The notes beneath the pieces are model-generated. The model was given only the letters and a program-made list of their open reading frames with translations, ran no database searches and was not told the DNA's origin. Positions 55,353 through 64,000 of a stretch of DNA of 64,000 bases are shown here, piece by piece. Position numbers and translations under genes: made by a program. Within the stretch, counting starts at the first letter, position 1. Each line of letters opens with the position of its first letter. Origin of the DNA: Kocuria varians (GTDB lineage Bacteria > Actinomycetota > Actinomycetes > Actinomycetales > Micrococcaceae); contig NZ_BJNW01000001.1 in assembly GCF_006539885.1 (NCBI RefSeq), positions 186,001-250,000 on the forward strand, in the 5' to 3' direction.

Positions 55353-55520
55353 CGACGACGCCGCGGCGCACCCGCCGCGCGCGGCCGGCCCCGCGGCGGC
55401 GTCGTGGACGTGGAACCGGGCGGCGGTCCTGTCAGGCGGCCGACGGGCGCTCGCCGCCTTCTCTCCCGGCCCATCGCGCCCGGGCGAGGGACCGCGCGGA
55501 CCGGCGCCGCGGCGTCGTCG
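55353..55520. repeat. 16-bp perfect inverted repeat in the menJ-like/ABC transporter gap
   Basis: CGACGACGCCGCGGCG at 55353-55368 and its exact complement at 55505-55520, 136 bases apart. The arms share the GACGACGCCGC core seen in other gaps of this window. The 365-base region 55254-55618 has no gene I can support. It must carry both divergent promoters. Confidence 0.7.
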
Positions 55521-55567
55521 TCCCACGGGCCCGGACCGCGGCTCGCGACCGCCCGGGGCCCACATAG

Positions 55568-55573
55568 TAAAAT
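55568..55573 (+). promoter_or_regulatory. -10 element of the amino-acid ABC transporter operon
   Basis: TAAAAT in an unusually AT-rich patch, 45 bases before the binding-protein ATG. The -35 is weak (GCGACC at 55545-55550, 17-base spacer). Confidence 0.5.
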
Positions 55574-55618
55574 CGCCACCAGCTCCGCCCGGAGCGCACC
55601 CTTCACCGAGGAGAAACC

Positions 55619-56389
55619 ATGTCCCACCTGCGCCGACTCGTTCCCGCGCTCGCCGTCCTCTCCGCCGCGGCCCTGGCGCTGACCGGTTGCGAATCGACCT
55701 CGGGCGGTGACGCGCAGGCCAGCGGCGGCTCCGGAACGTTCACCGTGTGCGCGAACTCCCCCTACCCGCCGTTCGAGTTCGAGAAGGACGGCAAAGTCGT
55801 GGGCTTCGACATGTCCCTGGGGGACGAGATCGCCAAGGACCTGGGCAAGGAGAAGCAGTTCGTGCAGGCGAACTTCGAGACCCTCGAGTCCGGTGCCGCC
55901 CTGGACACCGGCCAGTGCGACGCCGCCATCTCCGGGATCTCCATCACGGACGCGCGCAAGAAGTCCGTGGACTTCTCCAAGCCGTACTTCAACGACCAGA
56001 TCGCGCTGCTGACCAAGAAGGACTCCGGGATCAAGGGCTTCGACAGCGTGGGCGACAAGACCGTGGGCGTGCAGCAGGCCACCTCCGGCGAGGACTACGC
56101 CAAGGACAAGAAGCTGAACACGCAGCAGTTCGAGGACGTGGAGCTGATGTTCCAGTCCCTGGAGTCCGGCGGCGTGCAGGCCGTGTCCGGCAACATCTCC
56201 ACGCTGTCCAAGCGCGCCGAGTCCAACCCGGACCTGGAGGTCGTGCAGACCGTGGACACCAACGAGAACCTGGGCGTGGCCGTGAAGAAGGGCAACAAGG
56301 AGCTGCTCGACTCCGTCAACAAGACCCTGGACCGCATCACCAGCGACGGCACCATGGACAAGATGAAGAAGGAGTGGATGGGCCTCTAG
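55619..56389 (+). CDS. Polar amino-acid ABC transporter substrate-binding lipoprotein
   Basis: 256 residues from an ATG after GAGGAG. It has a signal peptide with the lipobox LTGC (C24), then the family 3 solute-binding fold: FTVCANSPYPPFEFEKDGKVVGFDMSLGDEIAKDLG, GQCDAAISGISITDARKKSVDFSKPY and GTMDKMKKEWMGL. The family binds glutamate, glutamine, histidine, cystine and similar molecules; which one is not clear. First of three genes. A strong hairpin separates it from the permease. Confidence 0.93.
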   Translation: MSHLRRLVPALAVLSAAALALTGCESTSGGDAQASGGSGTFTVCANSPYPPFEFEKDGKVVGFDMSLGDEIAKDLGKEKQFVQANFETLESGAALDTGQCDAAISGISITDARKKSVDFSKPYFNDQIALLTKKDSGIKGFDSVGDKTVGVQQATSGEDYAKDKKLNTQQFEDVELMFQSLESGGVQAVSGNISTLSKRAESNPDLEVVQTVDTNENLGVAVKKGNKELLDSVNKTLDRITSDGTMDKMKKEWMGL

Positions 56390-56420
56390 GCCCTCCCCCC
56401 TCCGCGGCAGCACGACACAC

Positions 56421-56451
56421 GGTGCCGGGCGGTGACCCACCGCCCGGCACC
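56421..56451 (+). other. Intercistronic 13-bp perfect hairpin between binding-protein and permease genes
   Basis: GGTGCCGGGCGGT/ACCGCCCGGCACC with a five-base loop, 31 bases past the stop of the binding protein. Such hairpins protect the upstream mRNA or partly terminate, giving more binding protein than permease. Confidence 0.7.
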
Positions 56452-56495
56452 CACATGTGGGCCACCGGCGCCCACCCACAGACAGGGAGAAACCC

Positions 56496-57290
56496 ATGGC
56501 CATGACCACCCGGCAGCGCGCCAGGCTGTCGCGGGGCATCCAGTACGCCGTCCTCGCGGTCGTGCTCGTCGCGCTCGTGCTCCTCGCGGACTGGGACATC
56601 CTCTTCCAGCGGGTCCTCAACCCGCAGGTGGCGATGGACCAGTTCCCCGGGATCATCACGGTGGCCCTGAAGAACACCCTGATCTACACGGTCCTGGGCT
56701 TCGTGGTGGGCCTCACCCTGGGCGTGGTGCTCGCGCTCATGAAGCTCTCCTCCGTGGCGCCCTACCGCTGGCTCGCCACGCTCTACATCGAGTTCTTCCG
56801 CGGCGTCCCCGCCCTGCTCGTCTTCCTGGCCCTGGGCTACGGCATCCCGCTGGCCTTCGGGTTCCGCTTCAACCACTACGTGACCGTGATGATCGCCCTC
56901 GGCGTGGTGGCCGCGGCGTACATCGCGGAGTCGCTGCGCGCCGGGCTGCAGGCCGTGCCCCCGGGCCAGTACGAGGCCGCCCGGTCCCTGGGCATGTCCC
57001 ACACGCGCGCCATGGTCACCATCGTGATCCCGCAGGCGCTGCGGATCGTGCTGCCGCCCCTGACCAACGAGGTCATCCTGCTCACCAAGGACTCCTCCCT
57101 GGTCTACCTGCTGGGCATGGGCGTGCAGCAGTACGATCTCACCAAGTTCGGCCGCGAGGGCATCTCCAGCGCCGGCGCCGGGCTGACCCCGCTCATGGTC
57201 GCGGGCGTCTGCTACCTCATCATCACCGTGCCGCTGGGAATCCTCTCCCGCCACTTCGAGAACAAGACCGACCGGGTCAAGAAGTCCTAG
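56496..57290 (+). CDS. Amino-acid ABC transporter permease
   Basis: 264 residues from an ATG after AGGGAGAAAC. A HisM/GltJ-type membrane domain with [25 protein letters not shown] near the start and [20 protein letters not shown]. The EAA loop, which couples to the ATPase, is [30 protein letters not shown]. Five or six helices are seen. As only one permease gene is present, it likely forms a homodimer. The ATPase gene starts 8 bases after its stop. Confidence 0.94.
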   Translation: MAMTTRQRARLSRGIQYAVLAVVLVALVLLADWDILFQRVLNPQVAMDQFPGIITVALKNTLIYTVLGFVVGLTLGVVLALMKLSSVAPYRWLATLYIEFFRGVPALLVFLALGYGIPLAFGFRFNHYVTVMIALGVVAAAYIAESLRAGLQAVPPGQYEAARSLGMSHTRAMVTIVIPQALRIVLPPLTNEVILLTKDSSLVYLLGMGVQQYDLTKFGREGISSAGAGLTPLMVAGVCYLIITVPLGILSRHFENKTDRVKKS

Positions 57291-57298
57291 GAGCTCCC

Positions 57299-58174
<876 letters not shown>

Positions 58175-58187
58175 GCGGACGGGCCCC

Positions 58188-58925
58188 TCAGACCATCCCG
58201 GAGGGCCGCACGGTGACGACCTCGACCTCCGCGTCCCGCGTGGCGTCGACGGCCAGCCGGACCGCCGCGGCGATCTGCTCGGGCCGGATCCACTCCTCCG
58301 CGCGGTACTCGCGGCCCATGTAGTCGTGCAGCTCGCGCTGCATGTCCGTGGCCACGCGGCCCGGGTGCACGGACGTGACCCGCACGCCGTTGCCGCGCTC
58401 CTCCTCGCGCAGGGCGTCCGTCAGCGCCCGTAGCGCGAACTTGGAGCCCGAGTACAGCGCGCCGGACGGGTTCGCGGTGAACCCGGAACCCGAGTTCACG
58501 GCCACCACGTCACCGCCCGCGGCGCGCAGCTGCGGCAGGACGAGGCGGGTCAGCTGGGCCACGGAGATCACGTTGACGTCGAAGATCTTCTCCCACATCT
58601 CCCGTGGTGCGTCCGCGACCGGGGACTGCGGGGCGATGCCCGCCGAGTGGACGAGCACGTTCAGCTCCGGGAACTCCTCGCGCAGGGGTGCCCACGCGGC
58701 GGCCACCTGCTCGTCCGAGCTGACGTCCGCCACGAACGGCCGGGTGCCGGGCCCGACGCCCGCCAGTTCGGCGCGGACCCGCTCGACGTCCTCGGCGGAG
58801 CGCCCGCCGATGAAGACGACGTGGTCCTTCGCGAGGTCCTGGGCAACGGCCCGACCGATGCCGCGGGTGGCACCGGTGACGAGTGCGGTGCGGACGGCTG
58901 CTTCCTGGGTGCTCTGATCGCTCAT
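58188..58925 (-). CDS. Short-chain dehydrogenase/reductase
   Basis: 245 residues from the ATG at 58925, fixed by TAGCAT ending 6 bases upstream. NAD(P) site TGATRGIGRAVAQ. Catalytic Ser and the YxxxK motif lie in NSGSGFTANPSGALYSGSKFALRAL. The acidic/basic pattern GGRSAEDVE after strand 2 suggests NADP. Substrate unknown. It ends 14 bases from the convergent ABC ATPase gene, and menD lies upstream on the same strand, ending at 58954. Confidence 0.9.
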   Translation of the reverse strand: MSDQSTQEAAVRTALVTGATRGIGRAVAQDLAKDHVVFIGGRSAEDVERVRAELAGVGPGTRPFVADVSSDEQVAAAWAPLREEFPELNVLVHSAGIAPQSPVADAPREMWEKIFDVNVISVAQLTRLVLPQLRAAGGDVVAVNSGSGFTANPSGALYSGSKFALRALTDALREEERGNGVRVTSVHPGRVATDMQRELHDYMGREYRAEEWIRPEQIAAAVRLAVDATRDAEVEVVTVRPSGMV

Positions 58926-58931
58926 GCGGCC

Positions 58932-58937
58932 ATGCTA
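58932..58937 (-). promoter_or_regulatory. -10 element of the SDR gene, leaderless type
   Basis: Minus strand TAGCAT (58937-58932), 6 bases, ATG. Confidence 0.6.
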
Positions 58938-58953
58938 TCGAGCGGGCCGGACC

Positions 58954-60765
58954 TCACTGCCCCGCCAAGAATTCCTCCACGGCCCGCGCCCCGACCTCGT
59001 GCGCGGCGAGGTTGAACTCCCGCAGGGTCTCCCGCTCCAGCGGCACCTCCACCACGCGGCGGCCCACCACGGGTGCGGCGAGCGCCGCGGTCAGTTCGAT
59101 CGCGCTGTCCGCCCGGCCGTACTCGAGACCGTAGGCCGCGCACAGCTCCGCGATGGACGCCTCGTGCGGGGTGCCGAAGAACCGTTCGACGGCGGCCGCG
59201 TACCGCTGGTCCTGGCCCACCGCCCCGTGCTCGAGCGTCTGGAAGATGCCGCCACCGGCGTCGTTGACGACCACGACGTGCACGTCCGGGACCTGCTCGC
59301 CCGTGCCGAGCAGCAGTCCCCCGGCGTCGTGCAGGAAGGTGAGGTCGCCCATGACGGCGCGCACGGGCCGCCCGGTGCCGAGCGCCACGCCGTGCGCGGT
59401 GGCGATCGTGCCGTCGATCCCGGCCACGCCGCGGTTCGCGACCACGGGCAGGGGGTCCTGCGCGCGGGCCACGAGGTCCAGGTCCCGCACGATGTTGGAC
59501 GAGCCCACCACGAGCGCGGAGCCGTCCTGGCAGCTCGCGTCCCACACGGCGCGGGCCACGTGCAGCCGCGTGAGGCCGGAGTGGGCGTCCGCGTGGCGCA
59601 GCACCGCGGCGTCCGCCACCGCACCGGACTCCTGCCACGTGGGCAGCCACTCGGCATCGGGCGTGCCGACGACGGCCAGCGCCTCTGCGAAGCTCCGCAC
59701 CTCGGTCTCGCTGCCCCGGCCCGGGTCGAGCCACGGCACCGGATCGGGCCGCACCGCGACCACGCGCACGTCCGGGCGGCGCAGCAGCGCCGAGACCCGG
59801 CGGCTCAGCGTGGGGCGACCCACCAGGATCACGGCGTCCACGCGAGCGCCCAACGACGACGCCAGCAGGCTCTCGTAGGACGCGATCGCCACCTCGCCGG
59901 TGCGGGCGTTGGAGGACGGCTCGGCGAGCAGCGGCAGGCCGTGCTCGTGGGCGAAGCGCGCGGTGACGGCCCCGGCGCCGTCGCCGGCGAGCACCACGGG
60001 GTGGGCGGTGCCGGGCCGAGGGGAGACGGGGCGGGCCTCGGGAGGACGGTGTGCCGCGGCGTCTTCTGGCAGCAGCGGCTCGTCGGCCACCGACCACGGG
60101 TGCGCCCGGGGCCACACGAGCTGACCGGATGCGGCGTCCTCCGCGTCCCGCACGAGGGCGTCGGCCCACGAGCGCAGGTGGCGGTGGTCGTCGTCGGAGG
60201 CGGGGTAGAGGGGGTCGCGCAGGGCGACGTTCACGTGCACCGGGCCGGAGGGGGTCTCATCGGTGCCGTGCAGGGCATCCAGCACGGGGGTGAGGAAGGA
60301 CTCGATCTCCTCGCGCTGCGCGTCCTCCCCCAGGCCGGGGTCCGCGACGGGCAGCAGGTCCACGGCGGAGCGCACGAAGTTGGCGAAGATCCCCGGCTGG
60401 CGGGTGGTCTGGTTGGCCCCGGTGCCGCGCAGCTCCGGGGGCCGGTCCGCACTGAGCACCACCACGGGGGCGCCCGTGTGGGAGGCCTCCATCACGGCGG
60501 GCACGAGCTCGCCCACGGCCGTGCCGCTCGTGGTGACCACGGCCGTCGGGGCCCCGGTGGAGCGGGCGATGCCGAGGGCGGTGAAGGCGGCGTCGCGCTC
60601 GTCGATCCGCACGTGCACGCTCAGCGCACCGCTCGCGTGCGCGGCGGCCGCGGCGTAGGCGAGCGGCGCGGAGCGCGAACCGGGTGCCACCACCAGGTGC
60701 CGCATCCCGCGCCGCACCAGGGCGCGCAGGACCGTGGTGGCCGAGAGAAGGCTGGGGGAGGTCAT
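58954..60765 (-). CDS. menD: SEPHCHC synthase MenD
   Basis: 603 residues from the ATG at 60765, which has TACGCT (60778-60773) 7 bases before it. MenD is the thiamine diphosphate enzyme that joins 2-oxoglutarate and isochorismate in menaquinone synthesis. The N-terminal part has HLVVAPGSRSAPLAYA and the glutamate of the ThDP site in RIDERDAAFTALG. ADRPPELRGTGANQTTRQ and the C-terminal VVVNDAGGGIFQTLEHG (Mg2+/ThDP) are typical. Other men genes are not here. Confidence 0.95.
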   Translation of the reverse strand: MTSPSLLSATTVLRALVRRGMRHLVVAPGSRSAPLAYAAAAAHASGALSVHVRIDERDAAFTALGIARSTGAPTAVVTTSGTAVGELVPAVMEASHTGAPVVVLSADRPPELRGTGANQTTRQPGIFANFVRSAVDLLPVADPGLGEDAQREEIESFLTPVLDALHGTDETPSGPVHVNVALRDPLYPASDDDHRHLRSWADALVRDAEDAASGQLVWPRAHPWSVADEPLLPEDAAAHRPPEARPVSPRPGTAHPVVLAGDGAGAVTARFAHEHGLPLLAEPSSNARTGEVAIASYESLLASSLGARVDAVILVGRPTLSRRVSALLRRPDVRVVAVRPDPVPWLDPGRGSETEVRSFAEALAVVGTPDAEWLPTWQESGAVADAAVLRHADAHSGLTRLHVARAVWDASCQDGSALVVGSSNIVRDLDLVARAQDPLPVVANRGVAGIDGTIATAHGVALGTGRPVRAVMGDLTFLHDAGGLLLGTGEQVPDVHVVVVNDAGGGIFQTLEHGAVGQDQRYAAAVERFFGTPHEASIAELCAAYGLEYGRADSAIELTAALAAPVVGRRVVEVPLERETLREFNLAAHEVGARAVEEFLAGQ

Positions 60766-60823
60766 CCCTGAGAGCGTACCCACTCGCGGCGACACGGTGC
60801 GCACCACCGGGTGCCGTTCGACC

Positions 60824-60856
60824 CCCGGGGGGACGCGCGCGGTGCGCTCCCCCGGG
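60824..60856 (-). terminator. Terminator of the cysHDN operon
   Basis: CCCGGGGGGA...GCGC pairs with GCGC TCCCCCGGG with small bulges, just past the cysN stop (60864). Confidence 0.65.
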
Positions 60857-60863
60857 CGCGGTC

Positions 60864-62204
60864 TCAGATGGCCCACTCCCCCGCGTCCGCGCGCAGGTTG
60901 CCGAGCACGCCGGGGGTGGCCACGCTGTCGTCCTGGATCATCCCGGCGGCCTGGGTGCGCCCGGACTGGGGGTCGATCAGCAGGAACGAGCCGAGCGCGT
61001 GCGAACGCGTGTACGCGGCGGTGAACAACGGCTCCGCGACGCGCACCGTCACGCGGCCGATGTCGTTGAGCTCGAACGCGTCCACCGACTCCGCGGCGAG
61101 GCTCTCCAGGTTCAGCCGCCCGTCCAGGGAGCCGACGATCCCGCGGACCACCCGCGTGGTGTGCTTGAGCAGCACGCGCTGGCCCTCGCGCAGGGGCTTC
61201 TCGTCGTCGAGCCAGCAGACCACGGCCTCCACGGTCTTGCTGCCCGACGGCGCCCCGGCGGGTGCCGCGATCAGGTCCCCGCGCGTGATGTCGATCTGGT
61301 CCGCGAGACTCACCGTCACGGACTGGCCGGCGACGGCGCGCTCGGCCGGTTCCCCGGCGACGTCGATTCGCTCCACCGTGGTGCGCCGGCCCGCCGGCTG
61401 CACGAGGATCTCGTCGCCCACCGCGAGGCTGCCGGAGGCCACTTGGCCCGCGTAGCCGCGGTAGTCCACGAACTCGGGCGAGACCGCCGCGGACTGCGGC
61501 CGGATGACGGTCTGCACGGGCAGGGCGAAGCGCTCGTCCCGGGTGAGCTGGGAGGAGTCCGGAAGGCTCTCCAGCCAGCCCAGCAGGGACGGCCCGCCGT
61601 ACCAGGGGGTGTGCTCGGACGGCTCCACCACGTTGTCCCCGCGCAGCGCGGAGACGGGGATGGTGCGCAGGTCCAGCACGCCCAGCTCGTCCGCGAGGGC
61701 GTGCAGGTCCCGGTCCAGGTCCTCGAAGGCCTGGCGGGCGTCCGGCACGAGGTCGATCTTGTTGACCGCCACGATCAGGTGCGGGACACCCAGCAGCGCG
61801 GCCACGGCCAGGTGGCGCCGGGTCTGCTCCACGATCCCGTGCACCACGTCCACGAGCACGATCAGCGCGTCCGCGGTGGAGGCGCCGGTGACCGTGTTGC
61901 GCGTGTACTGCACGTGGCCCGGGCAGTCCGCGAGGATGAAGCTGCGCGCGGGGGTCGCGAAGTAGCGGTAGGCCACGTCGATCGTGATGCCCTGCTCGCG
62001 CTCGGCCCGCAGACCGTCCGTGAGCAGCGCGAGGTCCGCGGAGTCCAGGCCGCGGGACTGGCTGACCCGCTCGATGGCCTCCAGCTGGTCCACCAGGATG
62101 TTCTTGGTGTCGTGCAGCAGCCGCCCCACCAGGGTGGACTTGCCGTCGTCCACGCTGCCGGCCGTGGCGATCCGCAGCAGGCTTGCCGTGTTCTCGGTGC
62201 TCAT
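60864..62204 (-). CDS. cysN: Sulfate adenylyltransferase subunit 1 (GTPase) CysN
   Basis: 446 residues from the ATG at 62204, two bases after the cysD stop. G-motifs: GSVDDGKSTLVGRLL (G1), LADCPGHVQYTRN (G3), VAVNKIDLV (G4). Domains 2 and 3 are EF-Tu-like barrels. There is no CysC kinase domain at the C-terminus, so it is a stand-alone CysN. It uses GTP hydrolysis to drive APS formation by CysD. No APS kinase is needed if CysH reduces APS directly. Confidence 0.96.
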   Translation of the reverse strand: MSTENTASLLRIATAGSVDDGKSTLVGRLLHDTKNILVDQLEAIERVSQSRGLDSADLALLTDGLRAEREQGITIDVAYRYFATPARSFILADCPGHVQYTRNTVTGASTADALIVLVDVVHGIVEQTRRHLAVAALLGVPHLIVAVNKIDLVPDARQAFEDLDRDLHALADELGVLDLRTIPVSALRGDNVVEPSEHTPWYGGPSLLGWLESLPDSSQLTRDERFALPVQTVIRPQSAAVSPEFVDYRGYAGQVASGSLAVGDEILVQPAGRRTTVERIDVAGEPAERAVAGQSVTVSLADQIDITRGDLIAAPAGAPSGSKTVEAVVCWLDDEKPLREGQRVLLKHTTRVVRGIVGSLDGRLNLESLAAESVDAFELNDIGRVTVRVAEPLFTAAYTRSHALGSFLLIDPQSGRTQAAGMIQDDSVATPGVLGNLRADAGEWAI

Positions 62205-62206
62205 CT

Positions 62207-63112
62207 CTAGAAGTAGCCCTCTCGTTTGCGGTCCTCCATGGCGGCCTCGGACACGCGGTCGTCCGCGCGGGTGGCGCCGCGCTCGGTGAGCGTGCTGGTC
62301 ATGACCTCGGCCAGGACCTCCTGCGCGGTGGCCGCCGGGGACTCCACGGCCCCCGTGCAGCTCATGTCCCCCACGGTGCGGTAGCGCACGGTGCGCCGCT
62401 CCACGCTCTCGCCCTCGCGCGGGCTCACGTGCTCGCCCACGGCCAACCACATGCCGTCGCGGCTGATGACCTCCCGCTCGTGCGCGTAGTACAGGGCGGG
62501 CAGGTCGATGCCCTTCTCCGTGATGTAGGACCAGATGTCCAGCTCGGTCCAGTTGGACAGCGGGAACACCCGCACGTGCTCGCCGGGGCGGTGGCGCGTG
62601 TTGTACAGGCTCCACAGCTCAGGTCGCTGGTTGCGCGGGTCCCACTGGCCGAACTCGTCCCGCAGGCTGATGATGCGCTCCTTGGCGCGGGCCTTCTCCT
62701 CGTCGCGCCGGGCGCCGCCGTAGACGACGTCGTGGCGGCCCTCGGTGATCGCGTCCAGCAGGGGCACGGTCTGCAGCTGGTTGCGGGTGCCGTCCGGGCG
62801 CTCGGCCAGGCGGCCGTCGTCGATGTAGTCCTGGACGGAGGCCACCTCCAGGCGAATGTGGAGGTCCCTCACCGTGCGGTCCCGGAACTCCAGGACCTCC
62901 GGGAAGTTGTGCCCGGTGTCCACGTGCAGCACGGGGAACGGGATGGGGGCCGGCCAGAAGGCCTTGGCGGCCAGGTGCAGCATGACCACCGAGTCCTTGC
63001 CGCCGGAGAACAGCAGCACGGGGCGCTCGCCCTCGGACGCCGTCTCGCGGAAGATGTGGATGGACTCGGCCTCCAGGCGCTGCAGCTGGGTCAGTGCTGT
63101 GGGGGTGCTCAT
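62207..63112 (-). CDS. cysD: Sulfate adenylyltransferase subunit 2 CysD
   Basis: 301 residues from the ATG at 63112 that overlaps the cysH stop (ATGA). The PP-loop is LLFSGGKDSVVML. VLHVDTGHNFPEVLEFRD, YGGARRDEEKARAKERI and VFPLSNWTELDIWSYI are all conserved. The last residues are the family ending RKREGYF. It makes APS from ATP and sulfate, together with CysN. Confidence 0.97.
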   Translation of the reverse strand: MSTPTALTQLQRLEAESIHIFRETASEGERPVLLFSGGKDSVVMLHLAAKAFWPAPIPFPVLHVDTGHNFPEVLEFRDRTVRDLHIRLEVASVQDYIDDGRLAERPDGTRNQLQTVPLLDAITEGRHDVVYGGARRDEEKARAKERIISLRDEFGQWDPRNQRPELWSLYNTRHRPGEHVRVFPLSNWTELDIWSYITEKGIDLPALYYAHEREVISRDGMWLAVGEHVSPREGESVERRTVRYRTVGDMSCTGAVESPAATAQEVLAEVMTSTLTERGATRADDRVSEAAMEDRKREGYF

Positions 63113-63984
63113 AGATGGATTCCGCATTCTGTCTTGCCCACGCCCGACCAGCGGCCGGCGCGGGGATCTTCTCCGGGGGCGACCTTGCGCGTGCACGGGG
63201 CGCACCCGATGGACGGGTAGCCCTGGCTCAGCAGCGGGTTCACCACCACGAGGTTCTGTTCGGCGTACTCGACCACGTGGTCGAAGCTCCAGTCCACGAT
63301 GGCGTTGATCTTCACCATCTGGTGGTGCTCGTCCCACTCCACGGGCGCGGCGTTGGCCCGGTGCGGCGTCTCCTCGCGGCGCAACCCGGTGACCCAGGCC
63401 TCGTAGCCGGCCAGGGCGTTGTCGAGCGGTGCGACCTTGCGGATCCCGCAGCACAGCCCGGGGTCGCGGTCGTGCAGCTTGGCGCCGTACTTCTCGTCCT
63501 GCTCGGTCACGGTGAGCTCCGGCAGCAGGGTGCGCACGTTCACGGGCCAGTCGCTCGCGAACTGGTCGCGGGTCTCCAGCGTCTCCGGAAAGTGGTAGCC
63601 GGTCTCCAGGAACAGGACGTCCACGCCCTTCAGGTGCGTGCTCACGAGCGCGGGCACCACGGTGTCCGAGGCCATCGAGCACGCCACGGCCAGCTTTTTG
63701 CCGAAGGTCTCGGCGGCCCACGCGAGCACCTCGTCCGGGTCCGCGTCCCGCAGCCCGAAGCGCTGCTGCGCTTCCTCCACGAGGGCCTTCAGCTCCTCGG
63801 TGGAGCGCTCGCGGCCCGGGGCGGCGACGTCGCCCACGGAGCCTGCGGGCGGCGTCGTACCCGTGGCCCCGGCGGTGGGCGCGGACGACGACGCCGCGCG
63901 CGCCACCTCCGCGCGCCCGTCCGGCGCCGTAATGGCGTCCCCGGCGGGACGGCCGGGGGTGATCGTCACATCGGTGGTGCTCAT
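63109..63984 (-). CDS. cysH: Adenylyl-sulfate (APS) reductase CysH
   Basis: 291 residues from the ATG at 63984 after AGGAGG. The four-cysteine cluster set CC (178-179) plus C261-x2-C264 binds a 4Fe-4S cluster and marks it as an APS-type rather than the cluster-free PAPS reductase. The catalytic cysteine is C287 in ECGIHL. The first 55 residues are a low-complexity extension. It reduces APS to sulfite with thioredoxin. The gene begins the cysH-cysD-cysN run; genes upstream of it are outside the window. Confidence 0.96.
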   Translation of the reverse strand: MSTTDVTITPGRPAGDAITAPDGRAEVARAASSSAPTAGATGTTPPAGSVGDVAAPGRERSTEELKALVEEAQQRFGLRDADPDEVLAWAAETFGKKLAVACSMASDTVVPALVSTHLKGVDVLFLETGYHFPETLETRDQFASDWPVNVRTLLPELTVTEQDEKYGAKLHDRDPGLCCGIRKVAPLDNALAGYEAWVTGLRREETPHRANAAPVEWDEHHQMVKINAIVDWSFDHVVEYAEQNLVVVNPLLSQGYPSIGCAPCTRKVAPGEDPRAGRWSGVGKTECGIHL

Positions 63985-64000
63985 CGCAGCGAATCCTCCT

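Overview
The window is very GC-rich, almost fully coding DNA from an actinobacterium. Marker genes (mycothiol synthase mshD, GlnR, the tRNA-Trp/secE/nusG/rplK/rplA string, menaquinone genes, an actinobacterial-type PFK) point to the Micrococcales; I favour a Kocuria-like Micrococcaceae member, but that is inference from protein character, not a search. I see no prophage, insertion sequence, CRISPR array or rRNA operon. The sequence reads as a chromosomal core region.

Layout. 1-4.2 kb: gcvP (cut by the window edge) behind a tandem glycine riboswitch, then rplL and rplJ behind an L10-type leader with an attenuator hairpin. 4.2-11.0 kb: a two-armed molybdenum cofactor cluster. One arm reads leftward (moeA, moaC, a moaB/mog-moaE fusion, fdhD), the other rightward (moaA, moaD, a second divergent moeA). 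11-15.1 kb: a two-domain acetyltransferase, then rplA, rplK, nusG, secE and tRNA-Trp on the minus strand. 15.3-21.4 kb: an aspartate aminotransferase-like enzyme, a small membrane protein, a PepSY membrane protein with a His-rich partner, ppk2 and pfkA. 21.5-24.1 kb: a tightly coupled minus-strand operon of a membrane protein, a 35-residue membrane peptide, a nitrobindin-like protein and YgfZ. 24.2-30.1 kb: glnR, mshD, mutT1-like, thyA-folA, a small acetyltransferase and asd. 30.2-33.0 kb: a PGPGW protein, murB, a MaoC/HadB-HadA-like dehydratase pair, tRNA-Met and tRNA-Thr. 33.3-40.3 kb: a DEAD-box helicase, a DUF2079 protein, an AlkA-like glycosylase, a VIT-family transporter, thioredoxin and tRNA-Tyr. 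40.5-46.3 kb: yajQ, an HtpX-like protease, an ECF sigma factor fused to an anti-sigma-like membrane module, and furA-katA. 46.3-52.9 kb: an SseB-family protein, a large acidic protein of unknown function, a RarD/EamA permease and the MetPS transporter. 52.9-60.8 kb: a polyprenyl diphosphate synthase, a MenJ-like reductase, a three-gene amino-acid ABC transporter, an SDR and menD. 60.8-64 kb: cysH-cysD-cysN.

How genes work together. Nearly all of the Moco pathway lies in one place, together with FdhD, which activates formate dehydrogenase. menD, the MenJ-like reductase and the polyprenyl synthase serve menaquinone. FurA-KatA, mycothiol synthase, thioredoxin and a MutT1-like protein form an oxidative-stress theme. 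CysHDN reduce sulfate.

The two most distinctive observations are these. First, about ten genes have a TAnnnT -10 hexamer exactly 6 or 7 bases before their start codon, which predicts leaderless mRNAs and fixes many starts. Second, a one-protein ECF sigma/anti-sigma membrane fusion lies directly upstream of a membrane metalloprotease gene, which suggests a self-contained membrane-stress switch.
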